A stretch of 64,000 bases of DNA from Arthrobacter sp. StoSoilB19 (GTDB taxonomy: Bacteria; Actinomycetota; Actinomycetes; Actinomycetales; Micrococcaceae): assembly GCF_019977275.1 (NCBI RefSeq), contig NZ_AP024650.1:1116001-1180000 (forward strand), read 5' to 3'. A program made the position numbers and the translations under genes. Each line of letters starts with the position of its first letter. The first letter of the stretch is position 1. Under the pieces are notes generated by a model. The model saw nothing but the letters and a program-made list of their open reading frames with translations, had not been told where the DNA came from and made no database searches. Of the stretch, positions 9,262 to 17,947 are shown piece by piece.

Positions 9262-10581
9262 TTAGGCGGGGACCGCAGGGAAAACTACGAGCGACCCGTC
9301 GCTGTTCCGCTCAATCTCAATTGCGACGTCGTCCCGGTGGTCATTTACCTGGAGACCGTCTCCCAAAGCACGAAGTCGATATGCGGCCTGCAGCAGCTGG
9401 TCTACCTCGCCGGGCGTAAATGCGGGAAGCCGGAAACCGCCGTCCCGCTTCACCTCGAGGGCAGACAGTCGAAGCAGAAGCTGGTTGATGCCCGACTCCA
9501 ACTCGTCGGTGCTGCGTCCGTCGGCATGAAGCGCCCCGATGAAATTTTTGAACGAATTGCTTTTGTCCTGCTGGGCGTGTTCGACTGCTTGAAGCACAAG
9601 CACCCGGCGTTTAAGAGCGACCGCTAGCCGGGCAATTTCCAACTGCGCCCGGAAGGTGCCGCCTTCCTCGGTGATGCCGGGAAATGACTTCTTTAGTTCG
9701 CCAACTTCGACTGCGCCGCCGGGCAGGGCATCCAGTGCAGCTTCCCACTTCTTTAGCCGCCTACGGGTAGCCGCAATAGCGGTGTTGATACCATGCACGG
9801 AAGAATCTAGACCGAGCGAAAAACCGATCCGGCCCTGGTCAAGGAGGATCGAGGTCGCTTTGTCGATCGCTTCACGGCAACCGTCCAACTCGTTGCGCTC
9901 CTTATCGAGGTTGTCCTCGTGCAACTGCTCCAAGAGGACAGTGATTCGCTCAATCGCTTCCTGGCGCTGGTGCTCGGCATGTGCGCTGACGCTAACGGCT
10001 ACGGCCATCAGCACAAGTGGCGCGGCTACCGTCAGGGCTCCAGCACTGGCAACCGCCACGCCGGCTGTAGCTGCCGCACCAGTTGCCGCACCGGCGGTGC
10101 CTGCAGCTGCGGCTCCGCTTGCGACAGGGACGAATGTAGCGGCACCCACGATTCCGGTCGAGTTCACGAGGGAACCATGAATAGCCCCTGCAACTCCTTT
10201 GGCGGCCATAGGACGAACGAGTCCTTGCCCGGCCTGGGCGGCAAGCTTGGCGGGCACCACCAACCGGTAAAGTACCTCTCCCGTTTCGGCCACGTTCACC
10301 TTGGGGGGAGCGGATTTTGCGGTTTGCGTTACGAGCTGCGCCAGTTGCTTTGCGAGCGGACTTGCAACGTCAAGCGGTAGGCCGCCCTTGCGGTCGCGGG
10401 TCTCCGGCATTGCATGCATCTCGAGCGTTGCGATGGGGGAATTCGCCAGGGTTGCCAGAACCGTTCTCAGCTCGGCCAGACGAGCCGGCGTTAGGCCTTC
10501 ATTGCCCAGCACGTCAGAAACGCCCACTGCTTCTGTAGCGAGTGTCCATACCGGCACGAGTGTTTTGCAGTCAGTAGTCAC
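9262..10581 (-). CDS. Hypothetical protein with hydrophobic Ala/Gly core and coiled-coil-like flanks
   Basis: No family is recognised. The start chosen is the GTG at 10581, which has the strong Shine-Dalgarno AGGAGGGGACAAAAA; an upstream ATG at 10671 lacks one. The 439-residue product has a soluble N-terminal part and a central stretch of about 70 residues, very rich in Ala, Gly and Val, ending in APLVLMAVAVSVSAHA, which could insert in a membrane. A long charged helical part follows (EHQRQEAIERITVLLEQ onward). A membrane-active core between helical arms next to defence genes suggests a possible toxin or abortive-infection effector, but this is only inference. It is divergent from the DUF4230 gene. 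Confidence 0.6.
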   Translation of the reverse strand: MTTDCKTLVPVWTLATEAVGVSDVLGNEGLTPARLAELRTVLATLANSPIATLEMHAMPETRDRKGGLPLDVASPLAKQLAQLVTQTAKSAPPKVNVAETGEVLYRLVVPAKLAAQAGQGLVRPMAAKGVAGAIHGSLVNSTGIVGAATFVPVASGAAAAGTAGAATGAAATAGVAVASAGALTVAAPLVLMAVAVSVSAHAEHQRQEAIERITVLLEQLHEDNLDKERNELDGCREAIDKATSILLDQGRIGFSLGLDSSVHGINTAIAATRRRLKKWEAALDALPGGAVEVGELKKSFPGITEEGGTFRAQLEIARLAVALKRRVLVLQAVEHAQQDKSNSFKNFIGALHADGRSTDELESGINQLLLRLSALEVKRDGGFRLPAFTPGEVDQLLQAAYRLRALGDGLQVNDHRDDVAIEIERNSDGSLVVFPAVPA

Positions 10582-10762
10582 TTTTTGTCCCCTCCTGAAA
10601 GTGAAGCCGCCCTGGACGGCGATAGCATCGGTGCCGAGGATCCGAGAACGTGGTCCTTGCTCAAATGTCATCGGTCGTTATCGTCCCACATTGAGAGCGG
10701 GTTTCCTGAAAGTGTCGCCGCCGTCCTGATGGGTGAGTCCCACTACACTGAGGCTGAATAAG

Positions 10763-10778
10763 CCAGACAGCAATCTGG
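10763..10778. promoter_or_regulatory. Small inverted repeat between divergent genes
   Basis: CCAGA and TCTGG form a 5-bp inverted repeat around six bases in the 249-bp region between the Ala/Gly-rich gene and the DUF4230 gene. A TACACT hexamer at 10743-10748 could be the -10 of the rightward promoter. Both are short and may be chance. Confidence 0.25.
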
Positions 10779-10830
10779 AAGGCAACCAAGAGGAACGGAA
10801 CCTAGGCCGTTTCACGGCAAAAGGGGTCCA

Positions 10831-11451
10831 ATGTCCAAAGCCAGATCATTCAAACCGGTCGCGGTCGTTGCATCTGCGGTAGCTTTGCTTCTCGCTGCGC
10901 TGCTCGTGGCAACCATGCTTGGATTCGGTCCGTTAGCGAGCAAGAGCGAGCGAAGCGTTCTTCTGAAGTCCGTTAGAAACGTAAGCCAATACCACGCGGC
11001 GGTCGGCGATTTTCAGCTCTTATTGGACGAGAGGGAAGACACTGGCGGACTGCCTGGTTTTATCGCAGGACGACGTACGCTCTTTGTGGCCGCTGGCACT
11101 GTCAATGCCTATGTCGACTTATCAGGTCTCACCAAAGAGGACCTCACGGTGTCTGCCGATGGCAAGTCGGTGACGCTGCGACTACCCGAGCCGCAGCTCG
11201 ATAAGCCCAACATCGACCACGAACGGTCCTATGTCTACAGCCAGGACCGTGGCATCGCTGACCGGGTTGTAGATGCGTTCACGGCACCTCAGCAGGCAGA
11301 GCTCTATCTCCTCGCCGAATCGGATATGGCTAACGCTGCTGAGAAGTCTGAGCTGCGGCAGCGAGCGGGTGAAAATACCAAGAGCATGCTGACTGGTCTG
11401 TTCGGGTCGCTCGGGTACGAGGTCTCCTTTGAGAGGGATACAGCAGGCTAG
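10831..11451 (+). CDS. DUF4230 domain membrane-anchored protein
   Basis: The 206-residue protein begins with a basic stretch and one transmembrane helix (about 10-30, VVASAVALLLAALLVATMLG). An extracytoplasmic DUF4230 domain follows, with the family pattern VLLKSVRNVSQYHAAVGDF and VNAYVDLSGL. The family's function is not known; members are anchored in the cell membrane with the domain outside. The Shine-Dalgarno AAAAGGGG precedes the ATG. The stop lies one base from the convergent end of the GAF regulator gene. The divergent partner is the Ala/Gly-rich protein gene, so the two may share control. Confidence 0.75.
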   Translation: MSKARSFKPVAVVASAVALLLAALLVATMLGFGPLASKSERSVLLKSVRNVSQYHAAVGDFQLLLDEREDTGGLPGFIAGRRTLFVAAGTVNAYVDLSGLTKEDLTVSADGKSVTLRLPEPQLDKPNIDHERSYVYSQDRGIADRVVDAFTAPQQAELYLLAESDMANAAEKSELRQRAGENTKSMLTGLFGSLGYEVSFERDTAG

Positions 11452-11452
11452 A

Positions 11453-12739
11453 TCAACGGCCGAGAGCGGGCGAAGCGAGGAACGATAAGTACCGCGCATC
11501 TCCGCGACCCGTCCGCCGTCCCAGCGCTTCCACTGCCTCGAAATCCCTAGCACCCATGTCCATGGACAACCACCGCATCAGCAGCCCGGCATCCCCATTG
11601 GCCCGCACGGCGGAACCAACAGCAAAATCCAGTTGGTCCCGCAGCAGCTGCACCGCCAGGACGCCGGACCGGCTGAGCAGCGGAGCGGTGTACGCCTCCA
11701 GCGCCTCGGCCACCCGCCCGGCGCGCAAGAGCCGCAGCACCCGCCCCGAATCCGAACAACCAACAAGCCCGGCGGCCAGCCGGTACGGGTTCGACTCCAC
11801 CGCACCACCCAGCATCGACCGGACCCGGAACATCTCGGTCCGGATGGCCTGCGGCGTGCCCGTGTCGCCATGCAGCTCGTAAGCCAGCTCCTCGGCGCTC
11901 CAGCCCTGAGACCGCGAATCCAGCAGGGCCAGGATCTCCGCCCGGCGCAGCGTCAGCGGCACCCGGCTTCCGTTGGAAAACACCGCCGCGGGCCGGTCCC
12001 CAAGCAGTTCCAGCGACGAAACAGCAACCTCAGCCCGGCGGACACCCTGCCGCGGCGCACGCACGGAAGATGACGCACCCGGGGAGGCGCCGCCGTCGGG
12101 AGTTCCCAACAGCGACTCCGCCACCCGGACGGCGCACCGCACCATCCGCAGCGTGTCCGCGCTGATGGTGTCCAGCGGTCCGGACACGTCGAGCACGCCA
12201 AGCAACGCACCCGTCACAGGATCCGTGATGGGGGCCGCCGTGCACGCCCAGTCGTGGTGGGTGCGGACCAGGTGCTCGGCGGAGAACAGCTGCACCGGCC
12301 CGCCGGTGACCAGCGCCTCGCTGATGGCGTTGGTGCCGATGCCGGCCTCGGACCAGTCGGCCCCTTCGGAGAACTCCAGCCGGTCCGCCCGGCGCAGCGC
12401 TTCCCGGCTGCCCACCCGCCACAGAATCTCCCCGGTGGCGTCGGTGAGCACCAGCAGGTGGCGGCCGGAACTGGAATCGTCGGCCAGCAGGTCCTGCAGC
12501 GCAGGCATCACCCGCTGCAGCCGGTGCTCCCGCCGCAGCTGAACCACCTCGGACGGATCGTGCAGGTGCCGCGGGCTGTGCTGGTCCGGGCTGATGCCCA
12601 GCGCCATGGACCGCCGCCACGACTCCGCCAGCGGCACGGGGATCTCCGGGCGCGGGACACCGGCAATGACCAGCTCGTGCGCCCGGCGCAGGGCACGCGC
12701 GTACTTCGCCGGGTCCGAAAACCTCAAGCCGTAGTCCAC
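11453..12739 (-). CDS. GAF-domain transcriptional regulator
   Basis: The frame is open much further upstream, but that part overlaps the monooxygenase gene on the other strand and is not coding. The GTG at 12739 follows GAGGAGGAG and gives 428 residues. The N-terminal half has a GAF-type sensor as in AcoR-like activators (LLVLTDATGEILWRVGSREA, then GADWSEAGIGTNAISEAL and HDWACTAAPITDP). No sigma-54 AAA domain follows. Instead the C-terminal part (VPLTLRRAEILALLDSRSQ) resembles a winged-helix DNA-binding domain. It is divergent from the monooxygenase-dehydrogenase pair and probably activates it in response to a small carbonyl or alcohol compound; the ligand is inferred from context. Confidence 0.85.
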   Translation of the reverse strand: MDYGLRFSDPAKYARALRRAHELVIAGVPRPEIPVPLAESWRRSMALGISPDQHSPRHLHDPSEVVQLRREHRLQRVMPALQDLLADDSSSGRHLLVLTDATGEILWRVGSREALRRADRLEFSEGADWSEAGIGTNAISEALVTGGPVQLFSAEHLVRTHHDWACTAAPITDPVTGALLGVLDVSGPLDTISADTLRMVRCAVRVAESLLGTPDGGASPGASSSVRAPRQGVRRAEVAVSSLELLGDRPAAVFSNGSRVPLTLRRAEILALLDSRSQGWSAEELAYELHGDTGTPQAIRTEMFRVRSMLGGAVESNPYRLAAGLVGCSDSGRVLRLLRAGRVAEALEAYTAPLLSRSGVLAVQLLRDQLDFAVGSAVRANGDAGLLMRWLSMDMGARDFEAVEALGRRTGRGDARYLSFLASPALGR

Positions 12740-12780
12740 CGTCTCCTCCTCACCGCCGGCGTCCTTGCCGGCAGTGCCCG

Positions 12781-12797
12781 TGTAACGCGCTTGTAAC
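12781..12797. promoter_or_regulatory. Direct repeat TGTAAC in the divergent promoter region
   Basis: TGTAAC occurs at 12781-12786 and 12792-12797, an 11-bp period that puts both copies on one face of the helix. The pair lies between the GAF regulator gene and the monooxygenase gene and is a candidate regulator site. No binding site is known for this regulator subtype, so the role is inferred. Confidence 0.35.
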
Positions 12798-12910
12798 CCC
12801 CGCCGCGTTCCAATAGTGATGCAGCTCACGCCCGCCCCAGCATACCGCAGGGACACCGGCGGGAGGGGGCCGCCCGGACCACCTGAGGGACCGCACACAA
12901 AGGAGTGGAG

Positions 12911-14710
12911 ATGACCGAAACACCCACCGCCGCCGCGCAGGCCTGGCTGGCCAGCCTGGACGGCGCGCTGCAGCGCCGCGACGTGGACGCCGCGCTGGAC
13001 CTCTTCGAGGACGAGAGCTACTGGCGCGACTTCGTGGCGTTCACCTGGAACCTGAAAACCCTGGAAGGCAAGACGGACATCCGCCGCATGCTCCAGGCCA
13101 CGCTGGACCACGTCCAGCCCGCCAACTGGGCGCTCGCCGAGGACGCCACAGGCAGCGCCGGCCCGGACGGCACCGTGGAAGCCTGGATCACGTTCGAAAC
13201 CGGCGCCGCCCGCGGCTACGGCCACCTCCGGCTGCGCAACGGCAAATGCTGGACGCTGCTCACCACCATGCAGGAGCTGAAGGGCTTCGAAGAGAAGAAG
13301 GGCCCCCGACGCGAGCAGGGCGTGGCCCACCAGATCATCCGTGGCCGCCGCTCCTGGAAGGAACTCAAGGAGGAGCAGGAAGCCCGGCTGGGCTACGAGG
13401 AGCAGCCCTACTGCGTGATCATCGGCGGCGGGCAGGGCGGCATCGGCCTCGCAGCGCGGCTCAAGCGGTTGGGCGTGCCCACCATCGTGATCGAGAAGAA
13501 CCAGAACCCGGGCGACTCCTGGCGCAACCGCTACAAGTCCCTGCACCTGCACGACCCCGTCTGGTACGACCACCTGCCCTACCTGAAGTTCCCGGACGAC
13601 TGGCCCGTCTTCGCCGCCAAGGACAAGATCGGCGACTGGCTGGAGCACTACACCCGCATCATGGAGCTGAACTACTGGTCCAGTACCGAGTGCGTGGGCG
13701 CGGAGTACGACGACGGCACGCAGGAATGGGCGGTCAGTGTCCTCCGAAACGGGGCGCCTGTGACGTTGCGGCCCAAGCAGCTGGTCTTCGCCCTGGGCGT
13801 CTCCGGCTACCCGAACATCCCCGCGTTCGACGGGGCGCAGTCCTTCCTGGGCGAGCAGCGGCACTCCTCCCAGCACCCCGGCGGCGGTGACTGGACCGGG
13901 AAGAAGGCCGTGGTGATCGGCTCCAACAACTCCGCGCACGATATCTGCGCGGACCTGTGGGAGCACGGCGCCGACGTCACCATGGTGCAGCGCTCCTCCA
14001 CCCACATCGCCCGCAGCGAATCGCTGATGGATCTGGCACTGGGGGACCTGTACTCGGAGAAGGCGCTCGCCAACGGCGTCACCACGGAGAAGGCGGACCT
14101 GCTGTTCGCGTCGCTGCCCATGCGGATCCTGCCCGAGGCGCAGGTGCCGGTGTACCAGGAGATGGCGAAGCGGGACGCGGAGTTCTACTCCCAGCTGGAA
14201 GCCGCCGGGTTCGACCTGGACTTCGGTGTGGACGGCTCCGGCCTGTTCCTGAAGTACCTGCGGCGCGGCTCCGGCTACTACATCGACGTCGGCGCCTCCC
14301 AGCTGATCATCGACGGCAGGGTGAAGCTGAAGTCAGGCCAGGTTTCCAAGATCACCGGCAACGCCGTGGTTATGGCGGACGGGACCGAGCTGGAGGCCGA
14401 CCTCATTGTCTACGCCACCGGCTACGGGTCCATGAACGGGTGGCTGGCGGACCTGGTCTCGCCCGAAATCGCGGACCGCGTGGGCAAATGCTGGGGATAC
14501 GGCTCAGACACGCCAAAAGACCCTGGCCCATGGGAGGGGGAGCTGCGCAATATGTGGAAACCAACCAACGTCCCCAACCTCTGGATCCACGGCGGCAACC
14601 TGCACCAGAGCCGGCACTACTCCTCCTACCTGGCCCTGCAGCTCAAGGCCCGGATGGAGGGGCTGGAGACGCCGGTGTACGAACTGCAGCCCAGCCACCA
14701 CACCCGCTGA
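12911..14710 (+). CDS. Flavin-containing monooxygenase with N-terminal SnoaL-like domain
   Basis: The 599-residue protein starts at ATG 12911, five bases after AAAGGAG; a GTG six bases upstream overlaps the Shine-Dalgarno. Residues 1-150 form a SnoaL/NTF2-like domain. From about 165 it is a class B flavin monooxygenase: FAD motif GGGQGGIGLAARL, a Baeyer-Villiger-type fingerprint FLGEQRHSSQHP with His in the usual aromatic position, NADPH motif VIGSNNSAHD, and YATGY. It would oxygenate a ketone or amine with NADPH and O2. The dehydrogenase gene starts 15 bases after its stop, so the pair forms an operon, perhaps for a ketone/alcohol couple. The substrate is not visible. Confidence 0.85.
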   Translation: MTETPTAAAQAWLASLDGALQRRDVDAALDLFEDESYWRDFVAFTWNLKTLEGKTDIRRMLQATLDHVQPANWALAEDATGSAGPDGTVEAWITFETGAARGYGHLRLRNGKCWTLLTTMQELKGFEEKKGPRREQGVAHQIIRGRRSWKELKEEQEARLGYEEQPYCVIIGGGQGGIGLAARLKRLGVPTIVIEKNQNPGDSWRNRYKSLHLHDPVWYDHLPYLKFPDDWPVFAAKDKIGDWLEHYTRIMELNYWSSTECVGAEYDDGTQEWAVSVLRNGAPVTLRPKQLVFALGVSGYPNIPAFDGAQSFLGEQRHSSQHPGGGDWTGKKAVVIGSNNSAHDICADLWEHGADVTMVQRSSTHIARSESLMDLALGDLYSEKALANGVTTEKADLLFASLPMRILPEAQVPVYQEMAKRDAEFYSQLEAAGFDLDFGVDGSGLFLKYLRRGSGYYIDVGASQLIIDGRVKLKSGQVSKITGNAVVMADGTELEADLIVYATGYGSMNGWLADLVSPEIADRVGKCWGYGSDTPKDPGPWEGELRNMWKPTNVPNLWIHGGNLHQSRHYSSYLALQLKARMEGLETPVYELQPSHHTR

Positions 14711-14725
14711 AAGGAACAGCCCATC

Positions 14726-15781
14726 ATGAAGGCAGCCCGATTCCACGCCCGCAAGGACATCCGCATCGAGGACATCCCGGAGCCGGAACTCCGCGCCGGG
14801 GCGGTGAAGATCGACGTCGCGTGGTGCGGCATCTGCGGCACCGACCTGCACGAGTACCTCGAAGGGCCCATCTTCTGCCCGGCGCCCGGGCAACCGCACC
14901 CGCTCTCCCACGAGGAATCCCCGGTGACCCTGGGCCACGAATTCTCCGGGACTGTCTCCGAGGTGGGGGAAGGGGTGACGGGCCTGGCGAAGGGGGACAA
15001 CGTCGTCGTCGAACCCTATTTTGTGGACGGGACATGCGACATGTGCCAGGCGGGCAGCTACCACCTGTGCCGGCAGATGGGCTTCATCGGGCTGTCCGGC
15101 GGCGGGGGAGGGCTGAGCGAGAAGATCGTGGTGGACGCCCGCTGGGTCCATCCCGTCGGGGATATCCCGCTGGATGAGGCGGCGCTGATCGAGCCGCTGT
15201 CCGTGGCGCACCACGCGGTGGCGCGTAGCGGCGTGAAGGCGGGCGACACCGCGCTGGTGGGCGGGTCGGGTCCCATCGGGCTGCTCACCGCTGCGGTTCT
15301 CAAAGGTATGGGGGTGACCACGATCATCAGCGAGCTCACCCAGGCGCGCAAGGAAAAGGCCACCTCCAGCGGCGTGGCGGACCACGTCCTGGACCCCAGC
15401 AAGGAGGACGTGCCGGCGCGGGTGCGGGAACTCACCGGCGGCACCGGGGCAGACGTGGCTTTCGAATGCGCCGGCGTGAACGCGGTGCTGGACACCATGC
15501 TCGACGCCGTCCGGCCCGGCGCCGTGGTGGTCAACGTGTCCATCTGGGGCGCGCCCGCCACCATCGATATGCAGAAGATCGTGCTCAAGGAAATCGACCT
15601 GCGCGGCACCATCGCCTACGTCCGCGACCACCCCGCCGTCATCAAGATGGTGCAGGAGGGCAAGGTGGACCTCAAGCCGTTCATCACCGGCCGGATCGCG
15701 CTGGAGGACCTGGTGGAGCAGGGCTTCGATACCCTGATCAACCACAAGGACACGGCGGTGAAGGTGCTGGTGCACCCGTGA
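14726..15781 (+). CDS. bdhA: 2,3-butanediol dehydrogenase-type zinc alcohol dehydrogenase
   Basis: The 351-residue protein has the medium-chain dehydrogenase signature: CGICGTDLHEYLEGP with the catalytic Cys, GHEFSGTV, a structural zinc cluster (CDMCQAGSYHLC), and NAD-binding GGSGPIGLLTAAVL. Members of this subgroup interconvert 2,3-butanediol and acetoin with NAD(H). A Shine-Dalgarno AAAGGAAC precedes the ATG. The last 186 bases (15596-15781) are repeated almost exactly at 17948-18133 beyond two unrelated genes. The 3' end used today was therefore probably replaced or duplicated when that cassette arrived. Confidence 0.85.
   Translation: MKAARFHARKDIRIEDIPEPELRAGAVKIDVAWCGICGTDLHEYLEGPIFCPAPGQPHPLSHEESPVTLGHEFSGTVSEVGEGVTGLAKGDNVVVEPYFVDGTCDMCQAGSYHLCRQMGFIGLSGGGGGLSEKIVVDARWVHPVGDIPLDEAALIEPLSVAHHAVARSGVKAGDTALVGGSGPIGLLTAAVLKGMGVTTIISELTQARKEKATSSGVADHVLDPSKEDVPARVRELTGGTGADVAFECAGVNAVLDTMLDAVRPGAVVVNVSIWGAPATIDMQKIVLKEIDLRGTIAYVRDHPAVIKMVQEGKVDLKPFITGRIALEDLVEQGFDTLINHKDTAVKVLVHP
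15596..15781 (+). repeat. Left copy of 186-bp direct repeat (3' end of butanediol dehydrogenase gene)
   Basis: This segment encodes the last 61 residues of the dehydrogenase, in frame and intact. By eye it is about 94 percent identical to 17948-18133, differing mostly at third positions plus two compensating indels. Similarity continues weakly for about 25 bases past both stop codons. Confidence 0.9.
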
Positions 15782-15787
15782 GGCTGG

Positions 15788-15801
15788 CGGGCGGACGCCC
15801 G
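15788..15801. repeat. Copy of a dispersed 3'-end hairpin (CGGGCGGACGCCCG)
   Basis: CGGGC, GGAC and GCCCG form a small hairpin seven bases after the dehydrogenase stop. The same 14 bases recur exactly at 28861-28874 after the YVTN gene, and a degenerate form follows the right repeat copy near 18141. Here the second, larger hairpin of the element is missing, so the element is cut off at the cassette junction. Confidence 0.6.
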
Positions 15802-15938
15802 GCACGCGTCTCTGATTTTTGAAGCCGGGGTCAAGCACCTCGCCCATGGCCGTGTGAGCACACGTCAGCCTAATATTCCTCGGGCGAGACGCCGGCGGGT
15901 TCACACTAGTGGCCAGCGCGATCGGCGATACTCGATTC

Positions 15939-16769
15939 ATGGTTATCAACATCAGGCTCAGCGACCGAACGACGGCGGAGAGCGATGATCCGCTTGGACG
16001 TGATTGGTACGGTTATGACCCTGACGCAACACCGGAGCAGCTCTGGGCCAACAATCGGGGTGACTGGTTTCTGAGTGCGAAGAGTATCTCAGATGAGCGT
16101 TGGGCCGCGCTCAACTACCAAGGCCGGGTCGTGCTGGTTGCGAAGCTCAAGAACCCGAATCACGAGATTCTGGCAGGTAACACACGGGCGCCAAAGAAGG
16201 CTCTCATAGGCCGCGTCCTGCCGGCCGGACATTCCATTCACGATGCCCTGATCGGAACGCAGGTCGATTACGCGCCTGGCAGCAGGAACTCAATTCTGTA
16301 TGGCCCGGACCCTGAGATGGGCGAGGTAGACGCGGACCTAGCTGAGGCGGGGGATCTAGCCGGTGCTGAAGGGCAAGGGCTACAAATGGACGCCGAGGTC
16401 CGCAAGACGATTGAGAACGCTGCGCAGGATCGTTTGATGCGGTACTACCGAGACCTTGGCTGGACGGTTACAGATACCCGACACGATCGTCCCTACGACG
16501 CTGAAGCGGTCAGAGGTACTGATCGAGTCTACCTTGAAGCGAAAGGCACCCAGAGCAGAGGGAACTCGGTTATTGTCACGCGCAACGAGGTCGATCACGC
16601 CCGCCTGTATCCCGGACTCTGCATGATGGGCGTATGGTCCGGAATGCAAATTGTGGACGACGAAGTGGACCCTGAGGCGGGAGAGTTCAGGATCCTTCCC
16701 TTCAATCCGGACGACGGGAAACTACGTCCCCGCGATTTTGATTGGACTATCCCCGGCGACGCGCCATGA
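15939..16769 (+). CDS. DUF3883 domain protein, putative PD-(D/E)xK nuclease
   Basis: The C-terminal third (about residues 150-276) matches DUF3883: an N-terminal helix (AQDRLMRYYRDLGWTVTDT), an acidic YDAEAV segment, and VYLEAKGTQSRGNSVIVT with the E-x-K pair typical of restriction-like nucleases. The first 140 residues are of unknown family, with DWYGYDPDATPEQLW near the start. DUF3883 is common in restriction and phage-defence genes. An ATG at 15939 gives 276 residues; a GTG at 15909 would add ten. Neither has a Shine-Dalgarno. It lies inside the segment flanked by dehydrogenase repeats, followed after 145 bases by a second nuclease-like gene. Confidence 0.7.
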   Translation: MVINIRLSDRTTAESDDPLGRDWYGYDPDATPEQLWANNRGDWFLSAKSISDERWAALNYQGRVVLVAKLKNPNHEILAGNTRAPKKALIGRVLPAGHSIHDALIGTQVDYAPGSRNSILYGPDPEMGEVDADLAEAGDLAGAEGQGLQMDAEVRKTIENAAQDRLMRYYRDLGWTVTDTRHDRPYDAEAVRGTDRVYLEAKGTQSRGNSVIVTRNEVDHARLYPGLCMMGVWSGMQIVDDEVDPEAGEFRILPFNPDDGKLRPRDFDWTIPGDAP

Positions 16770-16914
16770 CGACCACCGGGCACCTCCTTGTCCGTGGACG
16801 GATTCCGATTGCCAGGGCGTCGCTCAGTCAAATGGGCTGTTTCCCATGCTTACTTAGCGGTGCAAGATTCTCTGCTGACCCCCAAGCCTATATACGAAAT
16901 GAGACGAAAACACC

Positions 16915-17799
16915 TTGATCAGCCGTCCCCAAACCATACAGATCTATCTGCCCCAGGGTGATCCAGCCGGCATCCGAATGGCTGAAATCACTACGCGCAC
17001 GGTGCGCGTCTTTGACGTCCCACGAACGCTACTGACCGAATTCCTCAAAATGCCGGAGGCCTCCCAAGTCGGTCTCTATTTTCTCTTCGGCGCCTCAGAG
17101 GACGCCTCCGAGGTTTGCTACATCGGCCAAACAGGAAACGTCGGCGGCCGGCTGAAGCAGCACACTGCGACTAAGGACTATTGGGAGCGGGCATTGGTCG
17201 CCGTCTCATTGACCAATACCTGGACCGACACCCATGTGGGGTACATGGAATGGCAGGCCATCGACAAATCGCTCCGGGCCGATAGGTTCAAGCTAATGAA
17301 CGGTAACGGCGCATCCAACCGGCACACCCCGGCCCCACTGGAGGCTGATTGTAACGAATACCTGGACACCATCTCCGTGCTCCTAACGACGCTCGGATTT
17401 CCCGTGATGGAGCCGCTCCAAAAGCACGAATCGAACCTCGTACCGCTCCAAGCAGCCGTTTCATCTGCGCACTACCTTTCCTTCACCCGTCCAGGATGTG
17501 AGGGAAAGGGAACTCTAACCCCGGAGGGGCTGGTGGTGCAGGCCGGATCATACGGCCGTCCCTTGGAATCGAACGGATGTCAGGCTTGGATCGTAAATCT
17601 GCGACGAAAGCTTCAGGAGCAGGGAGTTGTTGAAATTACGAGTGACCGGCTGACCTTGTTGAAGGACCATTTGTTCAATAGCCCCACCGCCGCCGGCGTT
17701 ACTCTGGTGGGTCGATCAATAAACGGCAGGACCTCCTGGAAGAACGCTGCCGGAAAGACGCTGGATGAGCTAGAGCGCATGAACCTCGACGCGACCTAA
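16915..17799 (+). CDS. GIY-YIG nuclease family protein with DUF4357 domain
   Basis: The 294-residue protein has the GIY-YIG pattern at about 52-75 (GLYFLFG, then CYIGQTGNVGGRLKQH with the conserved Arg-like position) and a C-terminal DUF4357 (KGTLTPEGLVVQAGS and NSPTAAGVTLVGRSINGRTSWK). GIY-YIG enzymes make single-metal DNA cuts; proteins with DUF4357 often sit in restriction or defence loci. The TTG start at 16915 fits the family, whose members begin with PQTIQIYLP. The ATG at 16978 would lose that conserved start. It is the second gene of the repeat-flanked cassette. Confidence 0.8.
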   Translation: MISRPQTIQIYLPQGDPAGIRMAEITTRTVRVFDVPRTLLTEFLKMPEASQVGLYFLFGASEDASEVCYIGQTGNVGGRLKQHTATKDYWERALVAVSLTNTWTDTHVGYMEWQAIDKSLRADRFKLMNGNGASNRHTPAPLEADCNEYLDTISVLLTTLGFPVMEPLQKHESNLVPLQAAVSSAHYLSFTRPGCEGKGTLTPEGLVVQAGSYGRPLESNGCQAWIVNLRRKLQEQGVVEITSDRLTLLKDHLFNSPTAAGVTLVGRSINGRTSWKNAAGKTLDELERMNLDAT

Positions 17800-17947
17800 A
17801 AGGGTTAAAGCGACCGTCGTCGTTTCAGCAAAGAAACGCTTGCAGAGGTGTCGCTCATTTGAAGCGTCCCGCTCTGTGGGCGCCGGCAGGTAGCCGCCGC
17901 GGTGCCACAGATGGCCGAATGTTGGGACCGCCCGAGGTCAGAAGATT

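Noticed and set aside
12740..14005. Open minus-strand extension of the GAF regulator gene, 422 codons long
   Set aside because: It lies opposite the monooxygenase gene, has low-complexity composition typical of an antisense GC-rich frame, and a good ribosome site marks the GTG at 12739 as the true start.
14504..15952. 482-codon minus-strand open frame
   Set aside because: It mirrors the butanediol dehydrogenase gene and has no family motifs.
15782..17947. Transposon or insertion sequence as origin of the two-gene cassette
   Set aside because: No transposase, terminal inverted repeats or short target duplication were found; the flanks are 186-bp gene-end copies.
17800..17947. Gap between the GIY-YIG gene and the dehydrogenase remnant, checked for a tRNA or attachment site
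   Set aside because: No cloverleaf, hairpin or integrase-type core was seen; the stretch has no recognisable content.
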